A DNA stretch of 64,000 bases from Branchinecta lynchi (lineage: Eukaryota > Arthropoda > Branchiopoda > Anostraca > Branchinectidae), in the NCBI GenBank assembly GCA_023053575.1, contig JAKZAP010000021.1, positions 3,679,790 to 3,743,789 on the forward strand, in the 5' to 3' direction. Positions 21,041-31,505 of this stretch are shown piece after piece (within the stretch, counting starts at the first letter, position 1; each line of letters begins with the position of its first letter). The notes beneath the pieces were generated by a model, which saw only the letters and a list, made by a program, of their open reading frames with translations, did no database searches and was not told the DNA's origin. A program made the position numbers and the translations under genes.

Positions 21041-21882
21041 GTAGGTCTATCAACTGTCTGGTGCAGAAAATTATCCTCAAGCACGGACAAGAAGGGTGTA
21101 TGTAATTCACCTCTTTCAGCAGATAATGAAGCACCCAATCCCTCGACCCACTGAATACTTGGCAGGTTAAAATCACCTACTATAAGTGTAGTCTTATTTT
21201 GGGATACTATTCTCTCTATTAACCCAGCTATAGCTAGCTCAGAATCAAACTGGGCTGGGGAGCTTGGGCTTCTATAAACGCAAGCAACGGAAATCACCTG
21301 GTTCTCTGCATATATCTCTAGGGAAACACATTCAACCCAAGGTTCGTACGAATTAGAAGAATCCATGACTTTTACCTTAAGGTTCTCCTTGGCGTAGATT
21401 GCTACTCCTCTCCTACTCTTAGATTCATCTTTCAAGTTCGAGAAAAGCACATATCCTGGTAAGCTAATGTGATCCTCGGTTAGGCGCAGGTTACTGTTCT
21501 TTGGAACAATTTCGACCAAGGCAATAATGTCAATGTAATTTTCTTCAGCAAACAAAAGCAGCTCCTTCACTTTATTCGTAAGAGTGTCAATATTGGTGCT
21601 TAATACGCGCAAATTTCTATCCTTCCTAATCCTTGATCCAGATCTTCCAGTACGTTTTGTAGGTGGCGATTCACTAGCCAGCGTTTCATTAACGCTAGAT
21701 GGCGTACAGAAGGACACAAAACTGTCAGTACTGATGCTAGACTTGGACTCTGGCGACATAACTGAACTGAAACTAACAAACGACGCATCTTCATTTTTAC
21801 TTGAGCAACTAGCAAGTGTATTTTCACTATGTGACAGACAGTTTATTGAACTATGTACAGCACTAAGTTGGTGGTCAAACAT
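21041..21882 (-). CDS. LINE ORF2, 5' part: endonuclease domain
   Basis: This is the N-terminal apurinic/apyrimidinic-type endonuclease of the CR1-like LINE, which nicks the target to prime reverse transcription. After an S-rich leader of about 90 residues come STNID (Asn), LVEI (metal-binding Glu), RRGVAIYAK, VYRSP and GDFNLPSIQW (catalytic Asp/Asn). The last endonuclease block, SDH, is in the other half at 4.7 kb. The LINE frame stops at VDRPT, where the 16.3-kb segment begins; any longer reading is into that segment. ORF1's TGA overlaps the ATG used here (TGATG). Confidence 0.9.
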
Positions 21883-22982
21883 CACATCTCCATCGCTGCA
21901 CCACTGTGCGCTGGAGGGTTTGCTCCCGAGTTTTTTGACACGATTTGCCCCCGATGAATGATCAGATCCACCTCGCCAGCAGCAATTCTACTGTCCCGCT
22001 CCTGAAGGAGTGCCTTACGTTTCTCACGTTCTTCTTTCGAGGCGTCAGCGCGAAACTGAATATCATCTTTCAACTCAAAAGATTTCTGGATGATTTTCCT
22101 TTTTATTTTCATATCAAGAACGGAAAAAAGTATGGGTGATGGACGAGCATTGATAGGTCTCGGAATTGTGGTAGCCGGGTGCAATCTTTTCACGTCAGTG
22201 ATGCGAACGTTCGGTAGGGAATACTCACTGGAAAGGTGACATTCAATAAAGTTCTTGTCATCCAATTGAGCTGGGATACCGTATGCGATAATGTTCAGCT
22301 TCCGCTTCTGTCTCTCGGACTCCTGGTGGAATACTTTTCGCATTGCGGCTTCGAGGTCCGGACCACGGGTATTTGTTCCCTGAGCAGATTTCAGTTCTGC
22401 GGAAACTATGGTTTTCACTTCCTTTTGTACTTCTTTTAGTGTACATTTCGCTGATATTTGCACTTCCAGCTCAGTCATTTTCTCATTGATCTGCTTGATG
22501 GCCGTTGAAAACTCCGTCTTTATGTCCTCGCGAAGTTTGCTGAAAGAGTTTTGTACTATCGCTGTAAATTGCAATTCCATCCCAGTAGCTGTTGGGATTT
22601 TGCTAATAATGTCTGCTTGCATGCCACTTATCGAAGACCTTATGATAGACTGGATTTCACTAAGGGTGGGACCTGGTTCAGGAGGAGCTTGGGGGACCGA
22701 TTGTGCGGGGATGCGTTTACACACTGTGCATATCCAGTCACATCCAAGTCTTCGAGTCATCTTGGTGAAGAGTTTATATTCAGGTTCGGGCATATCAAGG
22801 CACGATATGCATAACCAATTCGCACAAAGATCACACTGCAGGGCAGCAGATTCTGCATCTAGGTTGCACTCACACGCTTCACATTTGTCAACTCCCTTGC
22901 TAGGGCTTATTTGTTTTCGCTTCGCGCTGTTTCTACTTGGAGATGACATTTTACTGTATCTCGGCACTTCACTACTGTACAC
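21882..22982 (-). CDS. LINE ORF1: PHD-finger nucleic-acid-binding protein
   Basis: 366 codons, intact. Residues 34-88 form a PHD-type zinc finger: CEAC at 34-37, CDLC at 50-53, CISC at 58-61 and a final CTVC at 85-88. PHD fingers are common in the first ORF of CR1-clade LINEs, whose product packages the RNA. A central region (about 130-200) is amphipathic with heptad-like spacing (SKLREDIKTEFSTAIKQINE), suggesting a coiled coil. A C-terminal part (about 240-350) with KLNIIAYGIP and FKLKDDIQF-like patterns resembles an RNA-binding fold of LINE ORF1 proteins. It ends in TGA overlapping the ORF2 ATG, which would suit termination-reinitiation. Confidence 0.88.
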   Translation of the reverse strand: MYSSEVPRYSKMSSPSRNSAKRKQISPSKGVDKCEACECNLDAESAALQCDLCANWLCISCLDMPEPEYKLFTKMTRRLGCDWICTVCKRIPAQSVPQAPPEPGPTLSEIQSIIRSSISGMQADIISKIPTATGMELQFTAIVQNSFSKLREDIKTEFSTAIKQINEKMTELEVQISAKCTLKEVQKEVKTIVSAELKSAQGTNTRGPDLEAAMRKVFHQESERQKRKLNIIAYGIPAQLDDKNFIECHLSSEYSLPNVRITDVKRLHPATTIPRPINARPSPILFSVLDMKIKRKIIQKSFELKDDIQFRADASKEEREKRKALLQERDSRIAAGEVDLIIHRGQIVSKNSGANPPAHSGAAMEM

Positions 22983-23109
22983 CTAGGTAATGTTTTTCAA
23001 AAAGTTCGCTTCGCGACTTTCCATACGCGCGAAATATTCAAATTACGATGTCACCGTGCGCGATCGTTGATAGGACGAATTTATAAATTCAACCAGAAAG
23101 ACTTTACAG

Positions 23110-24520
23110 TGTGCGCGGGCACAACTTCCATCAAAGGGTAACACTGTTGTTCATAATGTTAGGCTATTTTTTCTGCACATGATGATACTAAGAGTTATTT
23201 GCATATTGCTGTTGATCACATTGTTTTCTAGCTTTTTCACAAGGCAAATTATTTGTTTGTTGACAGTTTGCATCACCATCATCAACGAAAAGCTTAACAC
23301 TTTTGGGATTTGAAACACATATGGGCTAGAATTTGTATGTATGTAGTCAAATTCTGCCAGAAAAGACGGATTAAAAAAAAATGCCCTGCGGCGCTTACTT
23401 TAGTTCGTCTTGGTACAGGCGTTAGAAGCTTTCCTCATTAGCTAAAAAGCTGAGGGTGTGAATTTAAACCTCTTCTAGAGACAAATAAAACATCACTAAC
23501 ACGTTTACGAATTCAAAATGGAGTCTATCTACCCTCTAATCATTTCACAAACTCTCTCCCGGCTTCACAGAAAACGACCTCAAACTCCTCTCATAGTGCG
23601 ACACTCGATCAGGATCGGCATTTCCAGATTGAAATTTTCGCCCGGATTTTCGGCACCATCGTCACTTCCATGGAAAAGTTGAATTTTCTGCAACTTGATG
23701 ATGAGTGCCGTCTTTAGCTCGAGACCGATAAGGGCTGTGCGGCCAGTGTAAATTGTTGAGAAATCAGGCTACGGTTGCTAGCCGGGTTGTCTATAGTTTA
23801 TTACGATCGTCATTTACATTGCCGAAATTATGCTCGGATATGACCAGTGTGGCTCGACCAAGAATCGTGTGTGCTATTGTGCTGGCGTTTTTAAGTTTTG
23901 GACTCATGGAAAGGGGCCAGAAACCCATGGATGGCCTATGGTCCACTAAAAGTAAAAGACGACACTGTTAATGATGAAAGTGTACGAAATCTGGATCGTA
24001 TGTTCGAGGCATCAGCACGAGGATCCTAATCCACGACGGGGATCCCCCTCCTAAAAGCCGATTAGTCCAAAGGGAAGTTGCCATGTCATTAATAAAGAAA
24101 AAACACTCAAGGGCGTTCCCAAGCTTTTTGCATAAGCCATTAGCAGTAATTGGAAAGCATGTCAAGAAAGAGTTGCGCACAATATCATAGCGAAGACAAA
24201 ATTTCACCGACACAAACTCGGACAGAAATTTATGTTTTACAAAGTGGCAATGCTGTCTTCAGCCCGTGCGCCTTGTGAAAATAATAGAGCAACTTTGGAT
24301 ACTGTTAAAGTTTAACTGAAAAGCCAACTGTGCTTTGGGATTTTTTTTTTTTTTTCAACTCCATGCTGACATTCAAAATGTCTACTGCCGTCCTCATAAC
24401 GCGAAGTTCTACTATGACGCGGAAATACTGAATCCCAACATAAACACGGTTTTTCAGGCTTTTCAGTGGTCGAAGCATACTCGGTCGAACTCGGTCGAAG
24501 CATAGCAAACGTATCCGACA
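23110..24520. other. No gene recognised
   Basis: Flank between the LINE 5' end and the repeat cluster at 24.5 kb. ORFs at 23753-23971 and 23968-24213 have no recognisable content or splice context. Confidence 0.35.
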
Positions 24521-24524
24521 GTAA

Positions 24525-24605
24525 GTATGTAAGTAAGTAATTTATTTATTACCCGCCATTTTGAAAAGGCGGAGTAAATGAAACAGTGCCAAGTCACAAC
24601 AGTCC
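24525..24605 (-). repeat. Retroelement 3' tail with (TTAC)n
   Basis: Read on the minus strand, TTTACTCCGCC, TTTTCAAAATGGCGGGTAAT and AAATAAATTACTTACTTAC match the tail at 30227-30300. It looks like a short 3' piece of a LINE or SINE. Confidence 0.55.
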
Positions 24606-24796
24606 AAGAGCAATAAAGTCAGGGTTGCCACGGGTAGCGTTGCCACGAATAGCACGACAGTGCTACTTTTAACACTTTTTTAAAGTAGCCCTTTCAAGAA
24701 AACGTAGCACTATTGTAGCACTTTTTAGCAAAAACTACACCTTCTTCTTTAGAACTTTTCTCCGTTCAACTACTATTCCATTTACAGGCGCACCCC

Positions 24797-25094
24797 GATG
24801 AAAAATTTATCTCAAAATCGTAGTATGGAGTTGTACGAAAAAGTAGCATGCAGTACTAACGATGCTACTACATGCTTCTACTTCAAGGCTACCGTGTTAC
24901 TGCATACTACTATATGCTACTATTAGCAAGACTGGACGCTACTATGGCAAGACAGGACGCTACTAGATACTACTACATAATATTGGACCAGTCTGAGTCA
25001 CATTAAATGATAGTACTCTTTGCTATTACATAGTATTACATGCAACGTTTTCGTACTACTACCATACTGCTACGCAAGCTACAAATTTTTCATC
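24797..25094 (-). mobile_element. TACTA-rich MITE with GATGAAAAATTT ends
   Basis: About 298 bp, ends GATGAAAAATTTAT and AAATTTTTCATC inverted. The body is rich in TAGTAGTAT/ATACTACTA. Other copies are 41154-41441 and 43374-43618, with a terminal piece at 2144-2205. Confidence 0.8.
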
Positions 25095-25461
25095 GGGACA
25101 ATAAGTTTGAAAAATACTACTCCCATGAAGTAATTGATGTAGAATTAAAGATAACTGTGGCCGCATTCCACGAAAAATATCCTCTGCTGCTACGTATTTA
25201 TACCATGGTTCGTCCATTTGTTACAGTTTCAACTGGACTTGTGAGAAGAAACCGGCCTTCAGTTGCTTATAACTATAAGTGCAAAATAATACGTATGGCA
25301 TACTGATGAAACTGTAATTGAAGTTGTTGTAGAAAACAAAATGCTTATGCTATCAGGCTCCTGCATCCTGGTAAGTCAGTGCAGTAGTTTCTGGAGGTGA
25401 AGCAAAGCTACTCCTTTTTAGGTAGAAGATTAAAATTTAAGCGACTAAAGTAGTCTACTGT
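25027..25461 (+). repeat. Inverted partner of the repeat at 1772-2205
   Basis: This is near-identical to 1772-2205 and holds the 88-codon ORF 25040-25306. The pair forms 430-bp inverted repeats flanking the split LINE and the 16.3-kb segment. Confidence 0.75.
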
Positions 25462-25747
25462 ATATATAGCCTACTACATTGCAAAAGGGAGAGAAAAATT
25501 AAGATAAAAAAAATGTCAGTTGTAGTGTAGTCGAGCCAGACACTTCGCACCATACACTAAAAAAAAATTTGAAGTAACACTTTTTTCCAGAAAAGAACAC
25601 TTTTTCCAGTCTACAATAGCGCAAAAATTTCAGTGGTGTGGCAACCCTGATGTCTGAAGCCTATGGCAAAAATTGTAGCCTGGTTGCACTGCGTTAACAG
25701 ATATACACTTCTTCTTCCTGGCTGACCCACAAATAAAAGATAAGTAC

Positions 25748-25852
25748 CTGATTTTGCGGCTTAGCAAAAGAAAGAGGAGACTCATTTTGAACCCTTGGCT
25801 CCATCTGACGATTCTGATTAGGTGACAAAGGCGACATCTGAGGAATGTGGAC
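25748..25852 (-). CDS. PRDM-like gene, exon 12: S/P/Q-rich
   Basis: 105 nt, 35 codons, phase 0 at both ends. The acceptor is CTTTTTAG and the donor CAG followed by GTACTT. The peptide (VHIPQMSPLSPNQNRQMEPR, then NESPLSFAKPQNQ) is polar and proline/glutamine-rich, continuing the low-complexity C-terminal region of exon 11. No stop is seen, so at least one more exon follows; 7040-7185 is a candidate. Confidence 0.75.
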
Positions 25853-25999
25853 CTAAAAAGTGACCGATGTAGTTTCAAACAGATAAATATAAAGTACACA
25901 AACACATGTGGAAATAATGTTCACAGTCTAATAAAAGGTTCAGAAAATCCATGAATCTCGATGTTCGCTGCCAGTTCCATAAACGCTTACTACCTTACC

Positions 26000-26780
26000 C
26001 ATCGAAAACGAACAGCTTTAACCTCAACTTCTTGAGATTTACATCGTGCGCCCATTTTACCACTGTTTTGAATCAACAAGTCAAGCAACTGGTGTTGCTT
26101 AGAGCAAAAGTGGAAAGGCACAAAACCCAAGAAAAAATCGAGCTCTGATAGGGTTCTACTGCTATTAGGAATCCAACATCGCACCTCCACCCCTCTTTGT
26201 TGGAGCGCAGTACTTATTTACTTCTTCCATACTTAATTTACTTTTTCGATTTTTTTCTTTAATTTTTACAATAACTAAATTACAGTAAATGACGTTTAAA
26301 ATATTATTGTTAGGTGCAAAACCAGTAAAAAAACACACAAAATAAACTAAAAAAGATAGAAAGTAATAAGCTTAGCCCACACCGAGAGGTGCCCTTCCGC
26401 CATAGCCTAGCTTTACTGTGGTGGCCATACGGTTAAAAGTCTACATGGCTTGGGCAAGCTTAAGTGTTGCAGTAACTTTGATCGGCGGCAACAGCTCGTA
26501 TAACCTACGCCGGGGCCTCATCCGCCTCAACAATAGCCAAACACGAGAAATGCAAGAATCAGCGTTGTACCGTTAGAGTGGGTACCGCATCCATTAAGTC
26601 AGAGTGCAATAGTTTCTGCTGGCATTCGTACTTTAAGAAAAGAATGCGAGTTGAAATACAGGTTCGTCTGAGTTGTCAATTATGTTTTGCTCACTATAAG
26701 AGCAGTCGTACCGTAATTGAGAAATTTTCTTGGACACAACAATATTCGCGTTCAAGAAAGTAACGATAAAAAAGTGTCAA
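26000..26780. other. Intron; no feature recognised
   Basis: Intron 11 of the PRDM-like gene. There are small ORFs on both strands without recognisable motifs. Confidence 0.4.
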
Positions 26781-26787
26781 GCCTCAC

Positions 26788-27854
26788 CTCATTCTGGCCT
26801 CGCCACTGCGACTGTGATCCCATTTGCGGCGACGTCTGTCTTCGTGGCGACTCGGTTGGTTGCTCGTACTGCCTCGAGTCAAACTCGTACGGATAGCTGC
26901 TGCCAAGCCGTTCCTGAACATAATGCTGCGCCTTCGGCTGATGGTACTCCCCATTGGAACTCCTCCCCCTATCGTGGTGTGCCGAGAGATCTTGATTTAG
27001 TGGGATTGGCTGTTGCTGGCTGTGGTGTTCGGCCATATCTTCTCGCACAACTCTCCGCCCTTCCATGTCTTCAGTCAAGTGGGCAATATCGTGCCTACTG
27101 ATACTCTGAGACATCCGAGACACTTCTTGAGACACAAGGTTGTGTGCGGCATCCTGAGCAACGATTTCATGCTGGATGTTTCTCGCGACACTCATGTCAA
27201 TACCCTGATCCATGTGCTGGTCCTTACGCCAGGGTTCATTTCGAAAGTCTTCCCCTTGAAACTGCTCGTGGAAGTCATCGTGATGCTCTGACGGGGTTTC
27301 GAAATTCTCAAAATCACGCCTAGGTGAGTGGCTCAAATCCTGAGCTTGCGCGAGGTCAGGGATGTCAGGAGCGAAAGTCCGGAATGACGGCTTGTCATCG
27401 TCATTGCGGTGGTGGTTAGCGAGGTCAAGCACCTGCTCGGCAAGATCTCCACTTGTGCTGGACTCATGGCCTTGTTCAGTGAAGCCACTGGAATCGTGGG
27501 TCGCGGGGAAGCTGAGATCCGCAGGCATGAACTGATGGCCATCTTCTTTGAAGCTCCCGTCCTGAGAGCTGAAATTCGAAAACATCTCCTTGTTTGCAAA
27601 GAGAGGTTCACCATTTTCTTTGATGTCTTGGTTCTGCTCGAAACTTAGCGGAAATTTTCCTTGTGCGAACGAGCTCTGTAAGTCCGCGGCAGCGGCATAG
27701 AAAGCTTTCAAGTCAGCAGCGTCGAAAATACTCTTGCCCTTCGTTTTCTTGGTTGGAGAATCAGATTTCTTCCGCTTCTTCTTGGGGAGGTCTTCAGTGG
27801 GCTCAGGTAGTCCACTGGCATCTTGTTTCGGCTTCCGCCACCCTAAAGGTCGAC
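26788..27854 (-). CDS. PRDM-like gene, exon 11: AT-hook, then long acidic/Q/H-rich region
   Basis: 1067 nt, 355 codons. The acceptor is TTTTACTTGCAG; the donor is GAG followed by GTGAGG, phase 0. The first codon is split with exon 10 and gives KKKRGRPLGWRKPK, a textbook AT-hook (RGRP) with basic flanks, followed by a second basic block KKKRKKSDSPTKKTKGK. The rest (about 300 residues) is low-complexity: D/E, H, Q and S rich, with no folded domain visible. This suits a DNA minor-groove contact plus a disordered transactivation or cofactor-binding tail. The open frame extends upstream of the acceptor by chance. Confidence 0.88.
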
Positions 27855-28710
27855 CTGCAAGTAAAACATCAAAAAATAGACGATACCGCTTAAAGTCTAT
27901 AATGCCAAGTGGCCTTATTGTGTTTGTTTCCTGCCCTACTTCAAACCTGCTATTCGTCTCCAAGGAATCTGGCTTTTACGATCCAACATTTTGTTCATCA
28001 ATCATCACTCAAAGAAGTTTGTTCACATCCACACTTCTGACACCAAATATGTCATGAACTCCGAGTGGTTTAATATTTTTAATGAAACACTTCACTTACA
28101 GTGCTATACAAACAGTGCTGTATGAACAGTACGACGCTCCAAACTCAACTCCCCAAAACATCCTTATTCTTTTGCCACTCAAACTTCAACAACGTTTCCT
28201 TTCTTAGAATCACTTCCCCCCGTTACTATACAAAATACATATATATATATATATATACTAACACAACAGACCCACCTGGACAGACATACATAACAAACAG
28301 TGAAAGTACTAATTTGCTAATTGGGGTTGAATATACTACACTTAACCAGGGGTTAACAAATCGTTCACTACAGTCCTCCCCCCAAAAGTCAAAGCATCCC
28401 CCCCCCCGATGGGTGTTCACTACTTATTTTCTTTAAACTGCACTCTTCACATTTCACTTTTGAGAAAGTAAAAGCGGAAATAATAACATAATAACACTAG
28501 GCCAACAAATAGGCAGCAGAACATTTACTACTCGTAGGAATTTGCTGGAACATGTAGAACAGATTTCCTTTTTGAACACGTCAAGTTCAAGTTCAAATCA
28601 AGTTCAAGTTCGTTTTACTGGTGCACTAGATCGATACATAGTTGGCTACGCCTATAGAGAGGAACTAGGCTTAGATACTAGGCCTAAACACTCAAAGATA
28701 CTACGCTTAA

Positions 28711-29815
28711 AGGACCCCTCAGAGATGGGCGAATCCGAATCTAGCGCTAGGTACGAGTTCGATTCCTAATCCGAATCCAGGGCTAGGTACGAGTCCGATT
28801 CCGAATCCGAATCCACCATTTCATGCTGAGGATTCGAATCCGACCTTAACAAAAATCAAATCATGTACATAGGTTATGGTTTACAATCAGAGGTGACAAA
28901 AAGCTCAGATATCGAAGGTAATCAGATAACGGATAACGTGACAGACTTATACTGAGGATGGTTGGTGGTGGCGACCAAAAAGTTGGATTGCATAAGCACA
29001 CTGTTTAGAAATTGGGAAAACGGAAAGTGGAAGGATGAAGTCTAGGAATTTGAGCGGATTCGTCAGATTGAGGGTTCGGAATCCAGCCTGACAAGCAGAA
29101 GATTCGAATCCGGATTCGAATCCGGATTCGGATTCGCCTATCTCTGGGACCCCTTGCACTATTTTCTATTCAACTTACAGTCTTTTCTTTTCTTGGCAAA
29201 GACATAAAAAATTTTTTATTTTTTTTTTATTTTATTTTTTTCTGATCCCTTTTTCGATAGAAGATCATTCGCACACCTGTGGATTTTTTCTTGTTAGTTT
29301 TTCCTTCTTCTTTTTCTCCTTTAGTTTGTTTTCTTTTCCTTTTTGCTTTCCATCTGCTTTGTCTGATTTGATTCTATGAATAAGCTATGAATTAAAAGTG
29401 AGCCCCACCCACTGCCAGGCGGGAGCCTTATGGTGAGGCTGGAAGTATAATGATGTTTTTTTTTTATTATTAAACGAAAATTGAAAATTGAAAATTGAGT
29501 ATTTTAAAATATTTTGATACTTTAAAACTAGGCTGTGCTTTCAACAAATAACCCGCCGTTTTGGCTCTTTTAAGCCAATTCCGAGACCCGTTGACTTATA
29601 GCGTAAACAGGTAAACAATTTACATAACCGTTTTTCTGAAGGAAATACTTCGCGCAGACAACCGTCGACAGCGGGATACACATCGAAGAGAAAATCACCG
29701 TGGTTTTGTTAGAGGGGTTAGAATGTACCGTTCGAAATCGGGGTCTCCGGGTTGAGAAATATATGGAGTGATTATGGAAGTAGGTTGCGTTAGTATTACA
29801 GGTAAGACAGGTCCT
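28711..29815. mobile_element. TTAA-duplicating MITE, interrupted by two insertions
   Basis: The ends AGGACCCCT and AGGTCCT (inverted) are flanked by TTAA at 28707-28710 and 29816-29819, as for piggyBac- or Kolobok-type elements. The uninterrupted relative is 52504-52851. The hAT-like element 28720-29146 and an A/T-rich retroelement-like insert (about 29173-29498, ending in GAAAATT repeats) sit inside. The element ends only 18 bp from the 5' splice site of exon 10. Confidence 0.8.
28720..29146. mobile_element. hAT-like MITE, 8-bp duplication, nested
   Basis: Ends CAGAGATGGGCGAATCCG and inverted GGATTCGCCTATCTCTG, flanked by GGACCCCT at 28712-28719 and 29147-29154. CAGAGATGGGC is a common hAT terminus. 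The body near both ends consists of repeated GAATCCG/CGGATTC motifs. Confidence 0.9.
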
Positions 29816-29837
29816 TTAAGGATGTAACGTCCAATAC

Positions 29838-29982
29838 CTCTTTTTTTCTTGGCTGATCCATCATCAGCGACGGTCGGATCCGGCGATAGGGCCATGGGCT
29901 TGACTGGTTCAGGAATAGACATATTCGCAGGTGGATAATCAATTTGTCCATTTTCCAGCGGTCGAATACTTCCGTCGAATAC
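29838..29982 (-). CDS. PRDM-like gene, exon 10: linker
   Basis: 145 nt, starts phase 0 after CTCTAG and leaves in phase 1 at AGAG followed by GTATTG. The peptide (VFDGSIRPLENGQIDYPPAN, MSIPEPVKPM, DDGSAKKKR) has no fold. Its basic end completes the AT-hook with exon 11. The donor GTATTG is weaker than others in this gene, and a transposon lies 18 bp into the intron. Confidence 0.8.
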
Positions 29983-30226
29983 CTAGAGTATAAACGAAAA
30001 TGAAGTCGAAGTCCTGAATAATCGTCCAAAAATCGACAGATATTTTTCCTCACAAGAACACCCGCTCAGTTTCGAGTTCCAATTGCATTATATATGAAGG
30101 GTTCTGTCAAAAAAAAAAACGGTGCCCCCCCCCCCCCCCCCGCATAAATAAAAAAAAAAGAAAATCCCAAAAGAATCTCCTAGTCGCAAATAATCCCTAC
30201 GCCACGGATCGTACAAGGGATTAGCT

Positions 30227-30760
30227 TATAAGTAAGTAAGTACGTAAGTAATTTATTTATGACCCGCCATTTTGGAAAGGAGGAGTAAATGAAGAAAATA
30301 AAGAAAATAAATAAAACACATAAACAGGCAGAAAAGACACTTAATTTTCAATCTTCGGTCAGGAAGCAGTAGACGACGTCGTGCGCTGGTTGGGCCCTGT
30401 TGTCCATGATTTTTGAAAGCGATGAGGAGACATCCAAAAGGGTCACACTTGCATCTTGAATTCTGAATTTTTCCGTCAATGTAGGGTTATGACATAATTT
30501 CGAAAAGTGGAGCGGGTGCTTTGCATATTTAAAATAACATGATCTTTTGTTTTTAATCTCCTTCTTTCGCAGAAGATGAGTGAGAAGGAGCGCAGAAGGT
30601 GCTGTACAAATTTCCCAATGCTTTACGATTATAGCGCCCCCGGTTGGGGACGATGCGCCCATAGGCGCTTCGGATTGTACCTACTGATGGGTATATAAGA
30701 GTAGAATAACTGGATTTAGTTTTTGATGATACAGTGCTCATGAAATCCACTCTTACACAA
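30227..30760 (-). mobile_element. Retroelement 3' remnant with (TTAC)n tail
   Basis: Frames at 30553-30750 (RIVPNRGRYNRKALGNLYST, then FCAP) and 30348-30662 (ending VVYCFLTED) precede an A/T-rich tail like that at 24525. The KxVPNR..YNR..LG.LY..FCAP block recurs at 53.79-53.89 kb on the plus strand. The family is not identified. Confidence 0.45.
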
Positions 30761-30769
30761 ATGTTGAAA

Positions 30770-31280
30770 GATTCAGAAAAACCAAATAGAATCTGAGATT
30801 TTATGCAAGATCTTCAGAAAAGTTGAGAAATCCGTAAAAAATCCGGAAATCCGCTTTTGACGGAAAAGTCCGTCGAACTGGAAACACTGTGGCCGAGTTT
30901 CTGGATCGTAAGAAAAGGGCTAAAGTAGGTTTAGAGTCGAACAGGCTTATTTATATATCAGTGGAAAACCTGCCAAACGTTATGATGAAGCAAAGTTTTT
31001 AGTGTAATTTCCAATAGCTAGCCAGAAAGTTATTATGGAACATAGGGCTCTAGAGGGAGTTTGCACTTCCAAAAGCAGTGTTGCCATTTGGCGGATTTTA
31101 CGCCAAACTGGCGGATTTACGACCGACTGGCGGATTTCTTTTTGCTCTAGTATTACAACTGTTTGGGTTATTATGAAATCCTTGTAAGTTTTTCGGAGAT
31201 TTTGGGTTGAAAAGAAATTTTGGTGTATTTTTCAAAGACAGTGGCATATTTCTTGTATCACGATCTGGCAGCACTGTCCA
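30770..31280. repeat. Short element with CAGTGTTGCCA / TGGCAGCACTG ends
   Basis: From about 31075 to 31277, CAGTGTTGCCATTTGGCGG is loosely inverted as GATCTGGCAGCACTG. It resembles 35192-35440. Bases 30770-31070 show nothing I recognise. Confidence 0.4.
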
Positions 31281-31505
31281 AAAGTGTGATGGAACCACAG
31301 AAGGCACGAGATACTGACATAGACAGGGAACACACATTTGGTGGTATGCATGCAGTGTCACTTGGAAATATCAGTTTCACATCAGAATTCAGATGATTAC
31401 TCATCGTCTACATGTTGTTTTCAGGAATTTTCCAGTTAGAAATCATGTATAAATTTGGTATGTTCATCTTGTTTTTTCTTTATGCCGTTTTTCTTTGTTG
31501 TTTTT

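Larger units (their letters stand above)
21041..23100 (-). mobile_element. 5' half of the split CR1-like LINE
   Basis: It contains ORF1, the start of ORF2 and a short 5' untranslated region whose upper limit (about 23.1 kb) is an estimate. It has the same orientation as, and is exactly contiguous in content with, the 3' half at 2206-4762. Confidence 0.88.
24619..25648. mobile_element. About 1-kb element with CAGGGTTGCCAC inverted ends
   Basis: CAGGGTTGCCAC at 24619 is inverted as GTGGCAACCCTG at about 25637-25648. Inside are the TACTA MITE (24797-25094) and the 88-codon ORF repeat. Similar ends bound shorter elements at about 31075-31277 and 35192-35440. Confidence 0.5.

Noticed and set aside
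26752..27963. 403-codon ORF as an intronless gene
   Set aside because: Splice acceptor and donor inside it and phase agreement with flanking exons show it is an internal exon (26788-27854).
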